Part shown: in pieces, positions 33,685 through 45,895 of the stretch
Layout: the number at the start of each line of letters is the position of its first letter
How positions within the stretch are numbered: position 1 is the stretch's first letter
Assembly (NCBI GenBank): GCA_026936325.1
Contig: JAPTHN010000004.1
Coordinates: 33,101,910 to 33,165,909, forward strand
Direction: 5' to 3'
DNA length: 64,000 nt
DNA from: Platynereis dumerilii
Lineage: Eukaryota; Annelida; Polychaeta; Phyllodocida; Nereididae
The notes under the pieces: model-generated
Told to the model about the DNA's origin: nothing
Database searches by the model: none
What the model saw: only the letters and a program-made list of their open reading frames with translations
Translations under genes and position numbers: made by a program

Positions 33685-33800
33685 ACTCTAAAAAAATCAG
33701 ACAAAATTGGTTTTTAAGATTCAAAATGGTTTTTTGAAAAACCAAATTTCAATGCAAAAAACCAACACGGATTTTTAAAACCATTTTGAATCATGATTTA
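33685..33800. repeat. Imperfect hairpin beginning CACTCTAAAAAAATC
   Basis: GATTCAAAATGGTTTTT (about 33719) is repeated inverted at about 33775-33794 (AAAACCATTTTGAATC). This is a small foldback, possibly a MITE remnant. Confidence 0.45.
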
Positions 33801-33843
33801 AATGTGAAAGTTATACTAAATTAGACATGCTGGGAATGCATTT

Positions 33844-35027
33844 GGGTGAAAGCACAGTAAGCGCCTCAATATTTGGCCCCCATGACCTAAGAATTATTTT
33901 CATCAGAAGTGCAAGTGTAGTACATCAATTTGAAGCTAATTATGTGTAGAATACAGAATCATGTTTGTCTAATAAATCAAGACAGGTATTTGCTGGGCTC
34001 CTATGAACTACATTATGAAAGTTCCATGAAAATGTAGGTTTTTCTGCCAAAATGGACAATTGGCTTTTCGACAGTTTTCGCTGATGTGATATGGACAGTT
34101 TGCATGAACTGTGACAAATTCAACTTTTGAGCCTTGTCAGCATTCACTAAAATAATCCAAATTTGTCACTAAACATGGTATCCCTGCTTTATTCGTGGCA
34201 TACCAGATATGAGTCCCCAGACCAATTTGAACATTTTTGTGGACGTAATGGACGGACATTTACACTTTGTAGCCTGGTGTCCAGTGGATAAGTTAAATTC
34301 ATTGTGTTTTTTAATTTTTTCAGTTGCATATATAGGTAGAGAGAGATAGACATGCATTTCCATCTTAGTTGACGTGTTAGCTGGTCTTTAATTCATTTAA
34401 ATTACCAAAAAATCAGTTGTGGACGTAATGGACGGACATCGATTTTAGCCATTAAAGCTTCTTGTATCTTACAATCATCAGTGGCCGTTGGAACTTTTTT
34501 GCTGAAATTCATTAAACCAATATCATTTCTAGGCAAAAGCAACAAATTTGGCTAATTATTGCATAAAAATAACCTCCAGCCAGCCTTTTGAACCTGTGAC
34601 TGTAAATTTGCAAAAATATGGTTACAAGCAGACCTTTCCTTTGGATGTCATGGCTGCCATAATCATCATGTTGAAAAGTCAGCCAATGGTCCCTACATAA
34701 GGCCAGGGAGGTACAGTAAACAGATAATGTCACCGGCAGAATGTGAACTAAATACTAGGCTATAGCCTTGCTGCAATAGACGGTGCTTCAGAAAAAGGGC
34801 CACTGGTTACATGCTAAAATTGACAAATTATACCCACTTTAAGGGTCTGTCCAGAGCATGGTTTTAATTGTATGCTCATGAAAAATGCCAAAATTTCTCA
34901 GATTTACTTGTTGATCAAGCTTAAATACTGCACTGTTTCTTCTTCATGCCAGAAATTGGTTTCTAGGACCCTAAATTTACTTTTATCTGATCAAAACGCA
35001 ATTGAGGCCTTTACTGTGCTTTCACCC
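33844..35027. mobile_element. 1.2 kb TIR element with ATTT target duplication
   Basis: It begins GGGTGAAAGCACAGTAA and ends TTACTGTGCTTTCACCC, flanked by ATTT at 33840-33843 and 35028-35031. A 4-bp duplication occurs in several DNA transposon groups such as Chapaev. Internally TGTGGACGTAATGGACGGAC occurs twice in direct orientation (34238 and 34416). No coding region was recognised. Confidence 0.72.
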
Positions 35028-35119
35028 ATTTCAACACACACTGTCATAAAGGAATCTCCTTTTAAAAATGAATTTCAGATGGACTTTGCAATTTTATCAT
35101 AATGCAGTATTCTTATCGA

Positions 35120-35307
35120 TATAAAGAGCTAGAGATAGATAGCTAAAGATAGATAGACAGAAAGATAAACCGATTTATAGATATATATATAAATAGATAG
35201 TCTGATAGATAGTCTGATAGATAGTCTGATAGATAGTCAGAAAGATGCAAGATAGATAGATAGATAGATACTAATGTCTTAGCACTATCTATCTATCTAT
35301 CTATCTA
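35120..35307 (+). repeat. GATA/TATC microsatellite, left part
   Basis: Interspersed GATA and AGTCTGATAGAT units run from about 35120 and turn into (CTAT)n at 35284-35307. The (CTAT)n tract resumes at 36720 after the mariner-like insertion. Confidence 0.85.
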
Positions 35308-36719
35308 CGAGGGGTTTTCCATAAGTTCTGTCCTACTTGCCATAACTTTTGCAATATTTAATACAGGAGTATGATATTTCGGTGAAATGATATTGAAATA
35401 ATTTACAAATGATCCCCAAAAAATCAGATCATAGAAATAAAAATAAATGGTTAATTTGTTACCATGGAAACCAAAAGTCATGAAATGCGGCCCAGGGCAC
35501 TTTTAGAGACAAAAGATGCATTATATCTTGTTAAAAATTCATTTTTTACCAGGGATACAGGACAAGAAACGTATTAAAAATAATCCCTAACATTTCCCAA
35601 ATTCTTAAAATAACGACCTTGACACTGAGTTCATTTCCTCTAACTTTATGTATACCTTAAAAAGTCATGCCTCATAGTCCTCATATTGAGATCACTGTTG
35701 GTGTTTCGCATACTTTTTGAGCTTTACGATGGGTTTTCCATAAGTTCTGTCCAACCTGTCATAACTTTTGCTAGCTTATCTTCAGAAAAATTATATTAGG
35801 GTCAGTTGATATTGAGGTAATTTGCAAATGATCCCCAAAAAATCAGATCATAGAACTAAAAATAAATTGTTGATTTGTTGCTATGGAAACCAAAAGTCAT
35901 GAAATGCGACCGAGATCTTGTTAACAGACACATACTTGATAATCTTGTCAAAATATGTAATTATTACAAGAGATATAGAACAGAATATATTCAAAATATA
36001 CATAGCCATTTCACAACTTCCTAAACTAATGACTGCGACCCTGTAAATAATTTTTCTCATACTTTCTAACCATGTTTAAATAAGATACCTAAGTCGCATT
36101 GTTAAGGTCTGTTTTGGCATTGTCCAGTCTTCTTTTCTTATGTCTCTCATTGTGTGTTTCTTCATTCAGAAAAAGGTTTTACAAACTTTATTCGGTTCTG
36201 TCACTCATACTGTCTTCCTTGTATGTGTGTAGAAGGTTCTCACTCTCTCTGGTAGCTTTTATCCAATCAAATTGAAGAAATATAACAGGTATATATATGG
36301 CGTTATCTCAATCCAAATATTTGCTCATCTTGTAAAATAATGAGAAACTGCACAGGTGATGGTAAAGTAACTGAGATGAGAATGCAATACAAGTTTCCAT
36401 TGTTATTAATGATTTTACAAATAACTGATTGTATTTCATGAAAGAATTTACGAATATACCTTAATTCAATTAGTCAAAACACAGATAATGTAAGCAGGTG
36501 TTCAATTCTTTTTAAGTGAGCACTACAAAATCTGGGCCGCATTTCATGACTTCTGGTTTCCATGGCAACAGATTAAGCATTTATTTTTATCTATATGATC
36601 TGATCTTTTTGGTTTTATTTGAGAGTTACGTCAGTATTATCTGACCCAAATATCATGTTTCTATATCAAATCTAGCAAAAGTTATGACCAGTTGGACAGA
36701 ATTTATGGAAAACCCCTCG
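35308..36719. mobile_element. Mariner-like MITE (1.4 kb) inserted in a (TATC)n tract
   Basis: Ends CGAGGGGTTTTCCATAAGTT and (inverse) AATTTATGGAAAACCCCTCG are flanked by TA (35306-35307 and 36720-36721). The first 210 or so bases are repeated in tandem from about 35726 (GATGGGTTTTCCATAAGTTC) and again inverted at the right end from about 36520. Each of the three copies contains an X-box-like site of the form TTNCCATGGAAACC. No transposase was seen. Confidence 0.82.

Positions 36720-36772
<53 letters not shown>
36720..36772 (+). repeat. (TATC)n microsatellite, right part
   Basis: About 13 ATCT units form the continuation of the tract at 35284-35307. Confidence 0.9.
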
Positions 36773-36773
<1 letters not shown>

Positions 36774-36929
36774 AATGGAAATGGATACATGTCTACTGTA
36801 GCTATCTGCCCGTCTGTCTATCTGCCAATCTATATCTAATTTTATGTCTATCCATAATCTAGCTGTCTGCCTGTCAATCATTTGTTGGCCCCATAAGTCA
36901 AGTATTAATAGATCTGTTGATTGCCACTA

Positions 36930-36948
36930 TATAGACAGATAGATAGAC

Positions 36949-37034
<86 letters not shown>
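36930..37034 (+). repeat. (GATA)n microsatellite
   Basis: About 24 GATA units with a few GACA variants at the start. It lies opposite in strand sense to the (TATC)n tract at 36720. Confidence 0.95.
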
Positions 37035-37035
<1 letters not shown>

Positions 37036-37274
37036 AGGCACAGAAAGCACAGAAAGCATAGAAAGCATAGAGACAGAGAGATGCAGAGATAGATATGGAG
37101 ACGTATGGATATACAGTGCCGCCTGTAAGTATGTGAAACGCATGACATTGTGCCATTGCATCAATGCTAAACATCCTCAGCCTAACTACTTGTGGAGGCA
37201 TGAATTTTCATCGGATGAAAGGGAAACAAAGTGGGTCATAAAGGCCGATGTGTGAGGCAAGTGGGATAAAAATA

Positions 37275-40200
37275 CACTGTTAAAAATTTTGCGTACAGGT
37301 ACAGAAAATTCTGTTAAACTACAGAAAAACCTGTTGGATATCTGCGACTTCAGTAATGCTTACAGACTCTTCTCTGTTGGCACATTGCCAACAGAACATT
37401 TCTGTAATGAGCTTAATTACATGTAAATCTGTACATGTACTTGCTTAACAAGTATATGTACAGATATGTGAAATGCCTTGTCCATTGTAAATGAGGTGTT
37501 GTTGTATCACAATTTAATAATCTCTGCGACAGTTTTTCCAATCACACCACTGAATAGTAGCACAAAAAGGATCATAAAATCAATATTGGAGGAACTCATT
37601 TGTGCTTAACAATCTAAACAGCTGAGAACAGTGAAAGGTAAGAGATAATTTCTTTATTTTAGATAAAGATACTTGTAATGCAAATGTAGTATTTTAGATT
37701 CACCTAATTACCATGCAAGTGCTAATTTTTGGGTGCAGGTGCTTAAATGAAGCATTAAAAAATGATAAATGATTTAGAAGCAGCCAATCAACATAGGGGA
37801 GATTGGGGAAAGTTGTGCCACCCAATGTTGCAGTGAAAAACAAGAGTAAAGAATTTGGTGACACTCTGTGCCCATTATTATGCAACATTATAAAAGCTGG
37901 TAAACATCATACCGCAAAAAGCTTAATTTAAAAATGTACTTGATTGTTGAAATCTTGATGTGCTGAGAAGCGACAACTATATTTCTCATTTGTATAATAT
38001 ACAATGATTAATACCATCAAGTTATGTTGTTCTGGCTCATTGTTGATAGCATAGGCCTATCTGAAATTTGTTGTTGTCAAATTTAATCAAGGATTTTCGG
38101 CATAATTTTAGTGGCAGCTTATTTAGTATGATTTATTTCTCACAATATTTTTGCTAATTGCTATAACCTGCCTTAGGCATGATGTGAAATGAGTGAGACT
38201 AGAAGAAATTGTGTCAAATGTGTTATTCAACCGTCCAAAGAAACTCATAATTCTAGTGTCTGCCACATTTGATTTAATTGTTTGTACATGGCATCATTGA
38301 GTAATATATCAGCTTACCAAAAGAAATATTATACAAGTTATTGGTGTAACTCAACAGGTACAATGCAAGGTTTTTGTCTTAACACTGTGTACCGTTTGCT
38401 CTATGCGAAGCGACCTACTTAATCATAAAATCTTAAATTTTAGGCAAGAAACCAATGTAATTACAATATAACATTGCCAGTATGCTGTATTTATGTATTA
38501 GACATCTTCATGTGAAATTTCAAGCTTTAAATATTTAACAATCAAAAGATTTGGTGATTCTAGTAAAAAATGCACTAAAATTTACTAAAACTTCCTAATC
38601 TCCCAGAAAACGTAACTGATTGATTCCAAAATTTTTATGTGCATTACCTGGACTATAAGACAGCATACTGGCTATAAATCAAAGTTTGTTGTTTGCTCTG
38701 TATATGAGAACTAGCAAAATGTAAACAAAAAGATCCTTAATTAGGTCACTTGGTTGGTACACAGTGTAAATAAAGTGGGTGGAACAACTTGCCAATGATG
38801 TGGCACATTTTAACCCACCTCATGACAAGTCCATAGTGCATAGGCATAGGAGGTCATTTACTTTTGGGATGTTGCCCAAAAAATATTGCCTAAATTGTCC
38901 CAAAAGATAAAAACTCCCACAATTTTCTACTTAAAACTGCATGAAAAATCGAATTCCCTCCTATGGCTAAGTCCCAATCCAAGAAGCAACACACTGTTGC
39001 CCAACAAACAAATCTTTGCACTGAAATAACAATTGTTATTACTGGTTTTTCTCTTCTATGATTGACTAATAGCAAATTTTGGTATATAATTAAGTTTGCT
39101 CATGTGCAAATAGACTTTGTGATTGATATCTTGGAAAAGCAGAAGCAATTATTGAGCAAGGAAAAAAATTCACTTGTTAATTTGTTAACTATTTTGTAAC
39201 AATATAATTAATAATTATGTATTGTCCTAGTGGACTATCAAATTATGTTCATACCAAAATTGATAAGTATGATTTCTATCACAGTCAAAGAAGGCCTGTT
39301 TCAAGTAATTGGGTTGGTTGATGAGAAAACAAAAACAGTTACCATAAAAATGATTTATAATATTAGTTCTGTAGTTATAATTCACGATTTATCTTTTCAG
39401 AGATACACCAGGAGTACCACGACAATGGATGATTGAGGCTTTATGTCCTATATTTATGAGAAGATGTTGGAATAAGGCATAGGAACTTTGTAACTGCTGG
39501 CCAACATAGATCCATGTGACCCAGCCAGTATGTGAATCAAACCCAGGACCCAGCGTTTGGCAACTGAGCGCACAACTGACTGAGCTAACTCGTCCTCTGT
39601 CCAGACTCAGAAATGGCAACGCAGCAAAATAAACTGACAGATGATGTGATAGTACTGTCCCAAGTTTCTTGCAGGTTCTATCAATGTCATGCAATTGATG
39701 ATTTGTCCATTTTGTGATTATTGAGAGTGACTATGTGCACTGTGCACTTTTTTTTACAGAGTATTTAAAAATGTAGATTTGACTTATTTTTCAATAAAGT
39801 CTTACAAAATATTTTTTACATGACATGATATTGTATGCTTCCGTGTTTGGAGGTAAATCTCATAAAGGTGTAAACATGTTTATCTTGCTGAAAGATGATT
39901 TTATAAGAAATGAAAAATGCTATGGAGCATGTGAGTCTCATCAAAGGTTGTGTATGTTAGTACTGTCAGAAATTTGGCTTCTACAGTCATCAACATGGGA
40001 AGTTCCAATTATCATCAATTTTGCATCAGAAGAATTGCAAGGTTGATGTCATTACTGGTGCTTGAAGAATGGAAAGGCAGATTGATAATTAGCATACATC
40101 TGAGAATTCATTGAAGCCATGTGTTTACCAAATTTATGATAGATGGCTCTTCCTCAGCAACATCTGTTAAACAGAGTTGGAATAAGTCAATAAACTACTT

Positions 40201-41641
40201 TTGGCAATAAATATGCTATTTATGCCTAGTAGACATCAAGTTTTTATGGGTTCTACCGTTAATTTTTGCTTGATAATTAACAAACTAATCTACCAGAACT
40301 TGCAATTTGTTGCTTAAATTCCTGGGAACTGATTAAACAGTAAGTTTTGCAAAGTTGGTTGACTGAGTGGTTACAGTCCCTTGCTCCACTGCAAGTCCTG
40401 AAAGTCTGTTGAGGTTTATAAATATTGTTAAAATCAAAAATCTATTCACCACCATAAGCATAAGTTAATGGCTATTGAGACCTACAGCATATTATTTATA
40501 CAACTCCAGCCAAAGGGAGATCCAGCAATATTTGAGATGCAGTTCATGCAAAATATGCTGTCATGACACGAAAGTCCCAGGGGTCCAGGCCAACAACTAT
40601 AAATTTCCCCCTGGTTATCCCATTACGTATTTATGGGGTTCAAGCCCAAAACTAACATGGATAAGTTGCTAATTATCCTGGATGTGAAAAAATCTTAAAC
40701 CGTTGAACTGCTTGCAAATCATCCTTTTGTAAAGCAAATTTCAGCACCCTTCCATTCTCCTTGAATAGTTGAGTTGGTGGTTGAAACTTCTGTCCACAAT
40801 ATATTCCCCAGAAAAGGAATCAAACCTGGGACCAGCAGGTGCAAGGGGGGGGGGTGTCAAGAAAATTCTGGTTGGAATAATAATGTCCAGTCACCTATGC
40901 CAAATTAATGTATTTTAGTGTTACTTAACTTTTCTGTCATCTCAATAACTGCTTACAGTGTTTTTTTTTTAGTGGCATAAAAAGTCCAATCTGCTCCATC
41001 ACTTTCCATTCGGTTTAGTACTGGATAATTAATTTGAAGGGAAATGTGTCTCGACATTTAAGAATAACACTTTAAAACATTTTTTAAAAATTCTTCTGGT
41101 GGGGGGAGGGATGCAGGGAGATGCAAATGCAAAATATTTTTCTTTTCATATGTTTGGAAACTTTATTTGCTTATTTAGTATATGACAAATTTCATTGGTA
41201 TTAGTTCAAGTATTGGACCATTGTATTTAAAGTAAATAATAATTCATTAAAGAATGCCAGAAAGATGAATTGAAAGCAGGGTCTCCTTGCTATTTTTTTC
41301 GTGCCTCAGTGAATACTGTTTAAAGTCCCAGAGCGTTTTGCAATGAAAAGTATAATATAAAGCCTTTCAACTTCTACAAGTAGATTTATGTTTGATTTCA
41401 TGGTGAACTGAAGCACAAATTAAACTGTCAATCTCGGTTTTGGTATTTGTGACACCTATCACAAGTCATTGATGTATGACTGATTTTTCTGTAATCCTAC
41501 AGAAAATTCACTACAGACACTGCCTGTGTGATTACAGAAATATCCAGTATACACACAAATGGTTTTCTGTAACATTACTGAGACCTCTGGAAAAAAAATT
41601 TCCCGAAATATCTGTAATCTGACAATTATTTTTTAACAGTG
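37275..41641. mobile_element. 4.4 kb element with CACTGTTAAAAA ends (CACTA/EnSpm-like)
   Basis: The left end is CACTGTTAAAAAT and the right end ATTTTTTAACAGTG, flanked by TA on both sides (37273-37274 and 41642-41643). CACTG termini with a 2-bp duplication suggest a CACTA-type non-autonomous element, though Tc1/mariner also duplicates TA. Subterminal regions share TACAGAAAA/TTCTGTAA words. The interior is AT-rich with no transposase, and it contains the SINE near 39420. Confidence 0.6.
39418..39605 (-). mobile_element. tRNA-derived SINE (family C, copy 1)
   Basis: On the minus strand: A box TAGCTCAGTCAG, B box GGGTTTGATTC, then a body shared with the copy at 63538-63760 (GGGTCACATGGATCTATGTT... 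and a 3' end ATAGGACATAAAGCCTCAAT). It is diverged. Confidence 0.75.
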
Positions 41642-41689
41642 TAGCAGCCCATTTTCTTTGCTGTAGTCAGAGTTAGGTATGGGTCAAAG

Positions 41690-41840
41690 TCCATCCGATC
41701 TTAACGTCCGAGGGTCCTTTGAAAATGAAACTCCCGAATTTGGGAGCACTTTTGTTCCGAATTTGGGAGCAGTTCCCGAATTTGGGAGCACCTTTGTCCC
41801 GAATTCGGGAGTGTTCCCGAATTCTGCACTTTCCCGAACT
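41690..41840. repeat. Cluster of CCCGAATTTGGGAGC palindromic repeats
   Basis: CCCGAATTTGGGAG or close variants (TCCGAATTTGGGAG, CCCGAATTCGGGAG, CCCGAATTCTG, CCCGAACTG) occur about six times in 150 bases. CCCGAATTCGGG is a perfect palindrome. Confidence 0.75.
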
Positions 41841-41859
41841 GATAAAGTTATGTAAATTA

Positions 41860-42540
41860 AACTTCTTGAAATAAGTCACAAAATCGTTTTTAATGCCGTG
41901 AAAAGCTGGGTTTTGCTTGCAAATGAGGCATTTTAGGGCTATCCTTAAGTATTACTAAGTTATAAAATAACTTAAAATTAAACTCACTTAATTCTACAAA
42001 ACACGCAATTCTGTTTATAGGAAGTGATATCAGTTTACATGATGAGCTGACTGTCAGTTTAATTTTACTTAGAATCTATACAGACTTACTGGTTTTAAAG
42101 ATCTCTTTCAGAATGACATTTTTTTAGAGGCGATGCATCAGCCCTTCGCTGATATGTTCTTAGTTACTCTATTTAGAGCCACTCGCCTCTGTATATAGAA
42201 TGCCACAGGCCTCCCGACAGGAGGCTTTTTTTTTAAGATTCAAGAATCTGCCTGTGAAACTTCGTCATCAGAACGGGTGGCCAGGGTCGTAGTAAAATGT
42301 GGACGGGCCTAATTTGCGGAACGGCGGGCCGCGGGATTTCGTAATTAAACACGGATGCACAGTTGCGGAACAGGACGTTTTTTTGAGGGATCGGGCCGAA
42401 TTAAATGAAGATGGGGTGAAATAAGTGGAACAAGCTGAATTTCTTTGATTTCTATGATGCAATATTACCTGCATGCATTTATTGATTTTCACTTGATATC
42501 TTTTCAGATTAACAAGAAAGAGATGCTGCAAAGTGTGAGT
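41860..42540. other. Unassigned AT-rich sequence
   Basis: A GCCTCCCGACAGGAGGC hairpin followed by nine T residues (about 42208-42235) resembles a simple stem-plus-T signal, but no gene ends there. No coding region was recognised. Confidence 0.35.
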
Positions 42541-42559
42541 GAAGTGACAACAGGCATCT

Positions 42560-42790
42560 ACTATCTGTCTACCTATCAGTCTACCTATGTGTCTACCTAT
42601 CTGTCTACCTATCTGTCTACCTATCTGTCTACCTATCTGTCTACCTATCTGTCTACCTATCTGTCTACCTATCTGTCTACCTATCTGTCTACCTATCTGT
42701 CTACCTACCAGTCTACCTATCTGTCTATACCTATCTGTATACTTATCTGTCTACCCACCTGTCTTCCTATCTGTCTGCCTGCTTGTCTAC
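42560..42790 (+). repeat. 12-bp minisatellite (CTGTCTACCTAT)n
   Basis: About 19 tandem units, the central dozen nearly perfect. The open frames across it are products of the repeat and not genes. Confidence 0.95.
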
Positions 42791-42974
42791 CTGACTCTCC
42801 TTTTCTCATTATCTGTTAATCCTTTATTTATCATATATCTGGTATATATCTACACATTCATGCTGTATTCTCACTGTTAAAAGATACAAGACATGCAGTC
42901 ACAAGTTGCCAAGCAGAATAGAATACAAGAGGTGGGGTATTATGTAACACAGGGACCATGCACTCTGTCTGTCT

Positions 42975-43618
42975 GCCGGTCTTTCTCCTCTTTCTCCTCT
43001 TTCTCTCTTTTTCCTCTTTCTCCTGTTTCTCCTCCTACTCCTCTTGCTCCTATTTTGCCTCTTTCTCCTCTTTCTCGCTTTTTCCTCCTTCTCCTATAAT
43101 TCCTCTGTCTCTTTCTCCTCTTTCTCCTCTTTCTCCTTGTTCTCCTATTTTTCCTCTTTCTCCTCTGTCTCTGTTTTTCTTGCTTCTCTTTCTCCCCTTT
43201 CTCCCTTTTCTCCCCTTTCTCCCCTTTCTCCCCTTTCTCCTCTTTCTCCCGTTTCTCGTCTTTCCTACTACTCCTTTGTCTCTTTTCTCTCTTTTTCCTA
43301 TTATCCTGTTTCTCTTACTCCTTCCTCTTTCTCAACTTTCTCCTCTTCCTCTCTTTTTTTTCTCCTTCTCCTTTCTCCCCTTTTGCCTCTTTCTCCTCTT
43401 TGTTTCGCCAATTTCTCTGTCTTTCTTTCTTTCTAATCCTTCTGTCTTTCTCTCATTATATTTCTCCTTTTTATTTCCTTTCTCTATTTCTGCATTTTCT
43501 CCTCTTTCTCATCTCTTTCATTCTCTCTTTTTCCCCTGTCTCTCTTTCTCCCCTGTCTCTCTTTCTCCTCTGTCTCTCTTTCTCCCCTTTCTCATATCTC
43601 TCTCTCTTTTTCCACCTT
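42975..43618 (+). repeat. 650-bp pyrimidine-rich tract
   Basis: Nearly pure C/T on the plus strand, made of CTCCTCTTTCTC words. Long frames across it are low-complexity artefacts. Mirror-like stretches could form triplex (H-DNA). Confidence 0.9.
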
Positions 43619-43619
43619 T

Positions 43620-43987
43620 CTGGGTTCCCTCAGGGCAATTTTATCTGAAAAACCAGTCTGAGAGATTTTTAGAATTTGGAAAGATGTGTTAATTTGGAAG
43701 AATTGAAAGATTATAATGTTAAGTCAGCTTGAAAACTGCCCCTCAAGACTCAAATGGTCTATGAAACAACAAACAATTAAAAAGGATTAAAAATGTGTTG
43801 TTGTTTTTTTAATTAAAAAAACACAACAAACTGTCCCCAATTCCACAAAGCATTTTAGTTCACCTCTATATGAACACAAAATGGCCCACTTGACCACACC
43901 CCCACCTGTATTAAGGGTGGGAAAACTTTTTTTCCAGAAATCTCTCAGACTGGTTTTTCAGATAAAATTACCCTGGGGGAACCCAGG
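43620..43987. mobile_element. 368-bp MITE with 49-bp terminal inverted repeats
   Basis: Left CTGGGTTCCCTCAGGGCAAT and onward matches the inverse of the right end at about 47 of 49 positions. Such similarity suggests a fairly recent insertion. No target duplication was clear and there is no coding capacity. Confidence 0.82.
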
Positions 43988-44148
43988 GTAATAAATAACT
44001 TTATTCCATGTCTAGGTACATTTCTTCCCTGATACAGCACTTTTTCCCTGGGTAATACGAACAGCAGAGGGAAAATACTAGAGAAAATACAGAATTAGTG
44101 AGCTGTAGAGGGAAATACAAGGTCCAACCCATGAAATAACCTATAAAT

Positions 44149-45872
44149 ATCCAGTATTTTAAAATACAAAAGACTGATATATGCCAAAAAATCCAGCATT
44201 TTAAAATGGATGAGAATCACATCCCAAAATATCCAGCATTTTACAATAGATGAGACTGGCAAGCCAAAATATCCAGCATTTTATAATAGATGAGAATCCC
44301 ATGCCAAAATATCCAGCATTGTTTACTAGATGAGACTGACATACCAAAATATCCAGCATTTTATAATAGATGAGACTGGCAAGCCAAAATATCCAGCATT
44401 TTATAATAGATGAGAAGTACATGCCAAAATATCCAGCATTGTATACTAGATGACACTGACATACCAAAATATCCAGCATTTTATAATAGATGAGACTGGC
44501 AAGACAAAATATCAAGCATTTTAAAATAGGTGAGAATCACATGCCAAAATATCCAACATTTTATAATGGATGAGAACCACATGCCAAAATATCCAGCATT
44601 TTATACTAGATGAGACTGACATACCAAAATATCCAGCATTTTATAATAGATAAGAATCACATGCCAAAATATTCAGCATTGTATACTAGATGAGACTGGC
44701 AAGCCAAAATATCCAGCATTTTATAATAGATGAGACTGGCAAGCCAAAATATCCAGAATTTTATACTAGATGAGAATCACATGCCAAAATATCCAGCATT
44801 TTATACTAGATGAGACTGGCAAGCCAAAATATCCAGCATTTTAAAATAAGTGAGAATCACATGCCAAAATATCCAGCATTTTATAATGGATGAGAATCAC
44901 AAGCCAAAATATCCAGCATCGTATACTAGAGGAGACTGGCAAGCCAAAATATCCAGCATTTTATAAAAGATGACTGGCAAGCCAAAATATCCAGCATTTT
45001 ATACTAGATGAGAATCACATGCCAAAATATCCAGCATTTTATACTAGATGAGACTATTATAGCATTTTATAATAGATGAGACTGGCAAGCCAAAATATTG
45101 AGAATTTTATACTAGATGATAATCACATGCCAAAATATCCAGCATTTCATACTAGATTAGACTGAAATACCAAAATATCCAGCATTTTAAAATAGATGAG
45201 ACTCACAAGTTAAAATATCCAGCATTTTATAAAAGATGAGACTGGCAAGCCAAAATATCCAGCATTTTAAAATAGATGTGACGGACATGGCAAAATATGC
45301 AGCATTTTAAAATAGATCACGTTGAATGCCAAAATATCGAACATTTTAAAATAGGCGAGACTCGTATGTCAAAATATCCAGCATGTTAAAATAGATGAGA
45401 CTGACATGTCAAATATGCAGCACTTTAAATAGAAGAGACTGGAATGCCAAAATATCCAGCATTTAAAATAGATGAGAATCACAAGCCAAAATATCCAGCA
45501 TTTTATACTAGATGAGACTGGCAAGCCAAAATATCCAGCATTTTATAAAAGATGAGACTGGCAAGCCAAAATATCCAGAATTTTATAATAGATGAGAATC
45601 ACAAGCCAAAATATCCAGCATTGTATACTAGATGAGACTGGCAAGCCTAAATATCTAGCATTTTAAAATAGATTAGACACACATGCCAAAATATCCAGCA
45701 TTTTATACTAGATGAGACTGGCACGCCAAAATATCCAGCATTTTATACTAGATGAGACTGGCAAGCCAAAATATCCAGCATTTTATAATAGATGAGAATC
45801 ACACGCCAAAATATCCAGCATTTTTTACTAGATTAGACTGACATACCAAAATATCCAGCATTTTATAATAGA
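44149..45872 (+). repeat. 40-bp satellite array, left part (about 43 units)
   Basis: The unit is about 40 bases: GCCAAAATATCCAGCATTTT followed by ATAATAGATGAGACTGGCAA, with common variants ACTAGATGAGAATCACAT. The array stops exactly at the LINE inserted at 45873 and resumes at 57961 in the same orientation. Confidence 0.97.
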
Positions 45873-45895
45873 CAGACAGACAGACAGACAGACAG

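Noticed and set aside
36898-37201. Frames of repeated Ile-Tyr-Leu-Ser
   Set aside because: Translation of the (GATA)n microsatellite.
40345-40415. tRNA-like sequence GGTTGACTGAGTGGTTACAG
   Set aside because: It resembles an A box, but no B box follows and the stems do not pair; too weak to call a tRNA or a SINE.
42208-42235. Hairpin plus T run resembling a bacterial terminator
   Set aside because: The window is eukaryotic and no gene ends there; probably chance.
42445-43692. Frames of up to 244 residues, Ser/Phe/Leu/Pro-rich
   Set aside because: Translation of the 12-bp minisatellite and the pyrimidine tract; no domain or codon signal.
44201-44515. 104-residue frame with repeated KMLDILVCQ
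   Set aside because: Translation of the 40-bp satellite on the minus strand.
44149-45872. Possible CRISPR-like repeat-spacer array
   Set aside because: The whole 40-bp unit is repeated with no unique spacers; it is a satellite, in a eukaryotic genome.
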